Shown: positions 6,298 to 9,261 of the stretch, piece by piece | How the letters are laid out: each line of letters starts with the position of its first letter | Numbering within the stretch: position 1 is the stretch's first letter | Source of the DNA: Saliniplasma sp051745305 | Lineage (GTDB): Archaea > Thermoplasmatota > Thermoplasmata > Halarchaeoplasmatales > Halarchaeoplasmataceae | Assembly (NCBI GenBank): GCA_051745305.1 | Contig: JBNJDY010000060.1 | Coordinates: 1 to 9,261 of the forward strand | Direction: 5' to 3' | Length of the DNA: 9,261 nt | Notes under the pieces: model-generated | Told to the model about the DNA's origin: nothing | Seen by the model: only the letters and a program-made list of their open reading frames with translations | Database searches by the model: none | Position numbers and translations under genes: made by a program

Positions 6298-6304
6298 TAT
6301 TTAA
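6298..6304 (+). promoter_or_regulatory. Putative TATA box for the sensor kinase gene
   Basis: TATTTAA would give a transcript start near 6327, about 13 bases before the GTG start at 6340. Only a weak Shine-Dalgarno-like GTGGTC lies in that short leader. Confidence 0.35.
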
Positions 6305-6339
6305 CGTCCATCTCACTATTAAAGCATCAAGTGGTCTGA

Positions 6340-9261
6340 GTGAAGATATTGATAGTCGATGATGATCAGAAGATACTTGAACAATCCAAGATTTTTTTAA
6401 AAAAGAAAAATAAAGATTTAGAAGTGATCACTGAATCTTCTGGAATAAGAGCTATTGAATTATTGAAGAGCGAAAAGTTCGATGCGATCATATCTGATTA
6501 CAAGATGCCGGAAATAAGCGGTATCGAGATCTTAAAGAGGCTTAGAAAAAAGGGAAACGATACCCCCTTTATCCTATTGACCGGTAAAGGATGTGAAGAA
6601 ATAGCGATAGAAGCCCTAAATCATGGTGCAGATAGGTACATCCAGAAAGAAGTAGATTCGGATACCCTTTATGATATTTTATACAAAGCGATAATCGATG
6701 AAATAGAGGATAGAGAGACAGAAAAAGAATTATCGAGAACAAGGATGATCTATGAAAAGATAGCAAAGAATCTCCCTAATGGGTTGATAAATATTGTAGA
6801 TAAGGATTTAAACATATTTTTCAGTGAGGGCCAGGCGTTGGAAACTTTAGGGTATAAACATGATGATATAATAGGAAAAAATATTTACGATTTGTTCCCT
6901 CATGAAAAAGCAGATATTTTCGCTTCTCAAATCGATAAAGCCCTTGAGGGAAAAACTGTACACTTTGAAGATTCTATTGAGGGCTTGCATTTTATTTCTA
7001 ACATAGTACCATTCCCTGATGGTGATGAAGAAAGAGTCATAGTGTTGTCTATCGATACAACAGAAAAGGAGAAGGCAGAAAGGGCTAGAAAAGAAACCAG
7101 TAGAGAACTTTCAACACTAATAGATAACCTCCCAGGCATGGTCTATCGCTGTAAAAACACTAATGGATGGCCTATGGTGATGGTCAAAGGAGAAGTCAAA
7201 GAACTAACGGGATATACGGTCTCGGAGATCGCTGGGGCAGACAATATTTGGGGTAAGAAGATAGTCCATCCCGAGGATTCGAAAAGGAGCTGGGATGTTA
7301 TCTATGAATCTATACAGAATGGGTCCTCTTTTGAAGTTACTTACCGTATCCTAACAAAAGAGGGTATAACGAAATGGGTATGGGAACAGGGTACTGCTGT
7401 TGAGGATGAAAAGGGGAGTGTTGTAGCCTTAGAAGGCTTTATAACGGATATAACGGAGAAAAAGGAAACCCAGGAGAAATTAGAAGAAAACATAGATAAG
7501 ATCAAAGACCTTCATAGATTATCAGTAAGACTTGAATCTATCGAGGAAGAACAGGAGGTTTATGATTTAATTGTTAGTGCATCTGAAAATATTCTAGATT
7601 TCAACCTTTGCGCTGTTGAGATAGTCGAAGAGGATAAATTCACTATCAAATCTAGCAGTTCGGATGTACCTGTCTCATTAGACGATACATTTCCCCGGAT
7701 TGGGTTAGCTGAAGAATCCTACCGGACAGGAAAAACGATCGTTAGTAAAGATATACAAAATGATAGCAGAGCTGCCCCTGACAGCGAGTTATATCGTTCC
7801 GGTATAACAATACCGATAGGGACGATGGGTGTTTTTCAGATAACTTCAGATAGAGTTGATGTTTTTGATGAACAGGATGTGGAGTTAACTGAACTATTGA
7901 TCTCAAATGCTACTGAGGCTCTTGAAAGAATACGCCACGAAAAAAGTTTGAAAGAGAACAGAAGAAAAATTACAGAACTATATAAGGTGACCGAGAAGTT
8001 AGAGAAATGCCATTCTAAAGATAAAATATTCGATTTAGCTTTGAATACAGCGAAGGAGATCTTAGAATTCTACCATGCCACCATAATGGTATACGAGGAT
8101 GGAGACCTTGTCGTAAAGCGGACAAACGATGAGAAATTGGGTACAGGTGTACATCTTTCGGTCGATGAAGGTTTCTATGGCAAGACTTTCAGGAATAAAG
8201 AGTCTTATTTGATAAAGAATCTAAGAGAAAATGAGGAAGCAAAACCTCAACGAGAAGAGTTCCTCTCAGCTATGAGTTTTCCATTGGGTGATTTTGGCGT
8301 ATTTCAGACAATATCTACCGAGGAGGACTTTTACGACAAAGACGACCTCGAGATAGGTGAGTTACTTACTTCTCATATCGCACAAGCTATTCAACGAGTA
8401 GAATTTGAGGAACATTTACAAAAGAGTGAAATGAGATACAGAAATTTATTTGAATATTCGCCCATATCTTTATGGGAAGAGGACTTTTCAGGTGTTTTTC
8501 AATTCTTTGATGATTTGAGGGACCGAGGTATCAATGACATCAAGGGTTATCTCAATGAGAATCCTGATGAAATCAAAAGATGTGCTAACCTGGTTAAAAT
8601 AGAAGGTGTAAATCAGAGTACTTTAGATATCTATGAGGCAGAAAGTAAAGAACAATTTCTCGGAAATTTAAATGATATTTTCACAGAGAGGTCTTTTAAA
8701 ACTTTCAAAGAACAATTGTATATCCTAATTGAAGGGGGTTCGGAATTCAGTGGGGAGGCCGAGAATCGAACTCTTAAGGGAAACAAAATCGATATCTTCA
8801 TAAAATGGGTTGTAGTAAAAGGTCACGAAAAGGATTACTCTAGAGTATTGGTTTCAATAATCGATATTACTGAAAGGAAGAAAGCAAAGCAAGAATTAAA
8901 GGAATATAAAGACCACTTAGAAGACCTCGTTGAAGAGAGAACTCAGGAACTAAAAGAGATGAACGAGTATTTGAAAGCCTTTACCCACTCGGTTTCACAT
9001 GATCTGAGGGCGCCCTTGAGAGCTCTCCAGGGTTTCAGCAGAGCACTTATGGAAGACCATGGAGATGTTATGGATGAAGAGAGCAGATATTATTTACAAA
9101 GGATCGACGCGGCCTCGAAGCGTATGGAACTATTGATCAGTGACCTCTTAGAGTATAGTAAGCTTACTAGGACTGAGATCAAATTTGAATCAGTAGATGT
9201 TAATGAGATGTTAGAGATTATACTGGATGAATTAAGTAGACAGATCGATAAAGAAAATGCA
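6340..9261 (+). CDS. Hybrid sensor histidine kinase (REC-PAS-PAS-GAF-GAF-PAS-HisKA), 3'-truncated by window edge
   Basis: The frame is open from 6340 to the end of the window, giving 974 codons without a stop. An in-frame TGA at 6337-6339 directly precedes the GTG, so this is the earliest possible start, and the domain begins at once (KILIVDDD). Domains: receiver 1-115 with acidic D7/D8, phospho-acceptor D53, T81 and K103; PAS about 136-245; PAS_3-like about 257-375 (HPEDSKRSW, KWVWEQG); GAF about 391-535; GAF about 543-695; a further PAS about 697-850 with SPISLWEEDFS; coiled coil about 850-885; dimerisation domain with SVSHDLRAPLR, phospho-His H887, to about 955. The ATP-binding domain lies beyond the window; a full length near 1,100 residues is likely. 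There is no membrane segment, so it senses cytoplasmic signals. It should autophosphorylate at H887; the N-terminal receiver may take phosphate from itself or from another kinase. No output regulator gene is seen nearby. The architecture is typical of archaeal kinases. Confidence 0.95.
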   Translation, partial: MKILIVDDDQKILEQSKIFLKKKNKDLEVITESSGIRAIELLKSEKFDAIISDYKMPEISGIEILKRLRKKGNDTPFILLTGKGCEEIAIEALNHGADRYIQKEVDSDTLYDILYKAIIDEIEDRETEKELSRTRMIYEKIAKNLPNGLINIVDKDLNIFFSEGQALETLGYKHDDIIGKNIYDLFPHEKADIFASQIDKALEGKTVHFEDSIEGLHFISNIVPFPDGDEERVIVLSIDTTEKEKAERARKETSRELSTLIDNLPGMVYRCKNTNGWPMVMVKGEVKELTGYTVSEIAGADNIWGKKIVHPEDSKRSWDVIYESIQNGSSFEVTYRILTKEGITKWVWEQGTAVEDEKGSVVALEGFITDITEKKETQEKLEENIDKIKDLHRLSVRLESIEEEQEVYDLIVSASENILDFNLCAVEIVEEDKFTIKSSSSDVPVSLDDTFPRIGLAEESYRTGKTIVSKDIQNDSRAAPDSELYRSGITIPIGTMGVFQITSDRVDVFDEQDVELTELLISNATEALERIRHEKSLKENRRKITELYKVTEKLEKCHSKDKIFDLALNTAKEILEFYHATIMVYEDGDLVVKRTNDEKLGTGVHLSVDEGFYGKTFRNKESYLIKNLRENEEAKPQREEFLSAMSFPLGDFGVFQTISTEEDFYDKDDLEIGELLTSHIAQAIQRVEFEEHLQKSEMRYRNLFEYSPISLWEEDFSGVFQFFDDLRDRGINDIKGYLNENPDEIKRCANLVKIEGVNQSTLDIYEAESKEQFLGNLNDIFTERSFKTFKEQLYILIEGGSEFSGEAENRTLKGNKIDIFIKWVVVKGHEKDYSRVLVSIIDITERKKAKQELKEYKDHLEDLVEERTQELKEMNEYLKAFTHSVSHDLRAPLRALQGFSRALMEDHGDVMDEESRYYLQRIDAASKRMELLISDLLEYSKLTRTEIKFESVDVNEMLEIILDELSRQIDKENA

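Noticed and set aside
6569..7139. Minus-strand frames inside the sensor kinase
   Set aside because: They lie within a 974-codon frame with intact receiver and PAS domains; translations are Ser/Leu-rich shadows.

Overview
The window looks archaeal. The genes are moderately AT-rich. Short T-rich tracts follow stop codons, TATA-like boxes lie about 25-30 bases before likely transcript starts, one gene appears to be leaderless, and the small membrane proteins and the sensor kinase have architectures typical of Euryarchaeota. The zinc-ribbon membrane protein ending in WYCDNCQ recalls Thermoplasmatota relatives, while the GAF domains of the kinase recall haloarchaeal Bat-type GAFs. The proteins are rich in Asp and Glu, which would fit a moderately salt-adapted organism. 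This placement is inference from recalled family patterns; no marker gene is present to settle it.

Layout. Positions 1-2466 (+) hold pyruvate,phosphate dikinase, missing roughly its first 55-60 residues off the left edge. It converges, across a short bidirectional T-tract terminator, on a leftward three-gene operon. In transcription order the operon is a fold-type II PLP enzyme (5077-4136), a DUF1611/DgcN-like P-loop protein (4116-3031) and a GNAT acetyltransferase (about 2993-2535). Gaps of 19 and at most 37 bases suggest co-transcription. Divergent from the operon is a small four-helix membrane protein (5221-5598, +). It converges on a second small membrane protein with a Gln/Pro-rich linker and a C-terminal zinc ribbon (6183-5725, -). 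Divergent from that, at 6340 and running off the right edge, is a long sensor kinase with the order receiver-PAS-PAS-GAF-GAF-PAS-HisKA, whose ATPase domain is cut off.

Function. PPDK interconverts pyruvate and phosphoenolpyruvate in central carbon metabolism. The three-gene operon is the most interesting part. A DgcN-type DUF1611 protein, whose characterised relatives N-acetylate D-glutamate, is paired here with a threonine-synthase/TrpB-like PLP enzyme and a GNAT enzyme, with no enolase-superfamily epimerase seen beside it. This suggests an uncharacterised amino-acid (possibly D-amino-acid) conversion module. The two small membrane proteins and the kinase look like envelope and signalling functions without a known link. 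No RNA gene, mobile element or CRISPR array was seen, and no gene-free stretch exceeds 160 bases.
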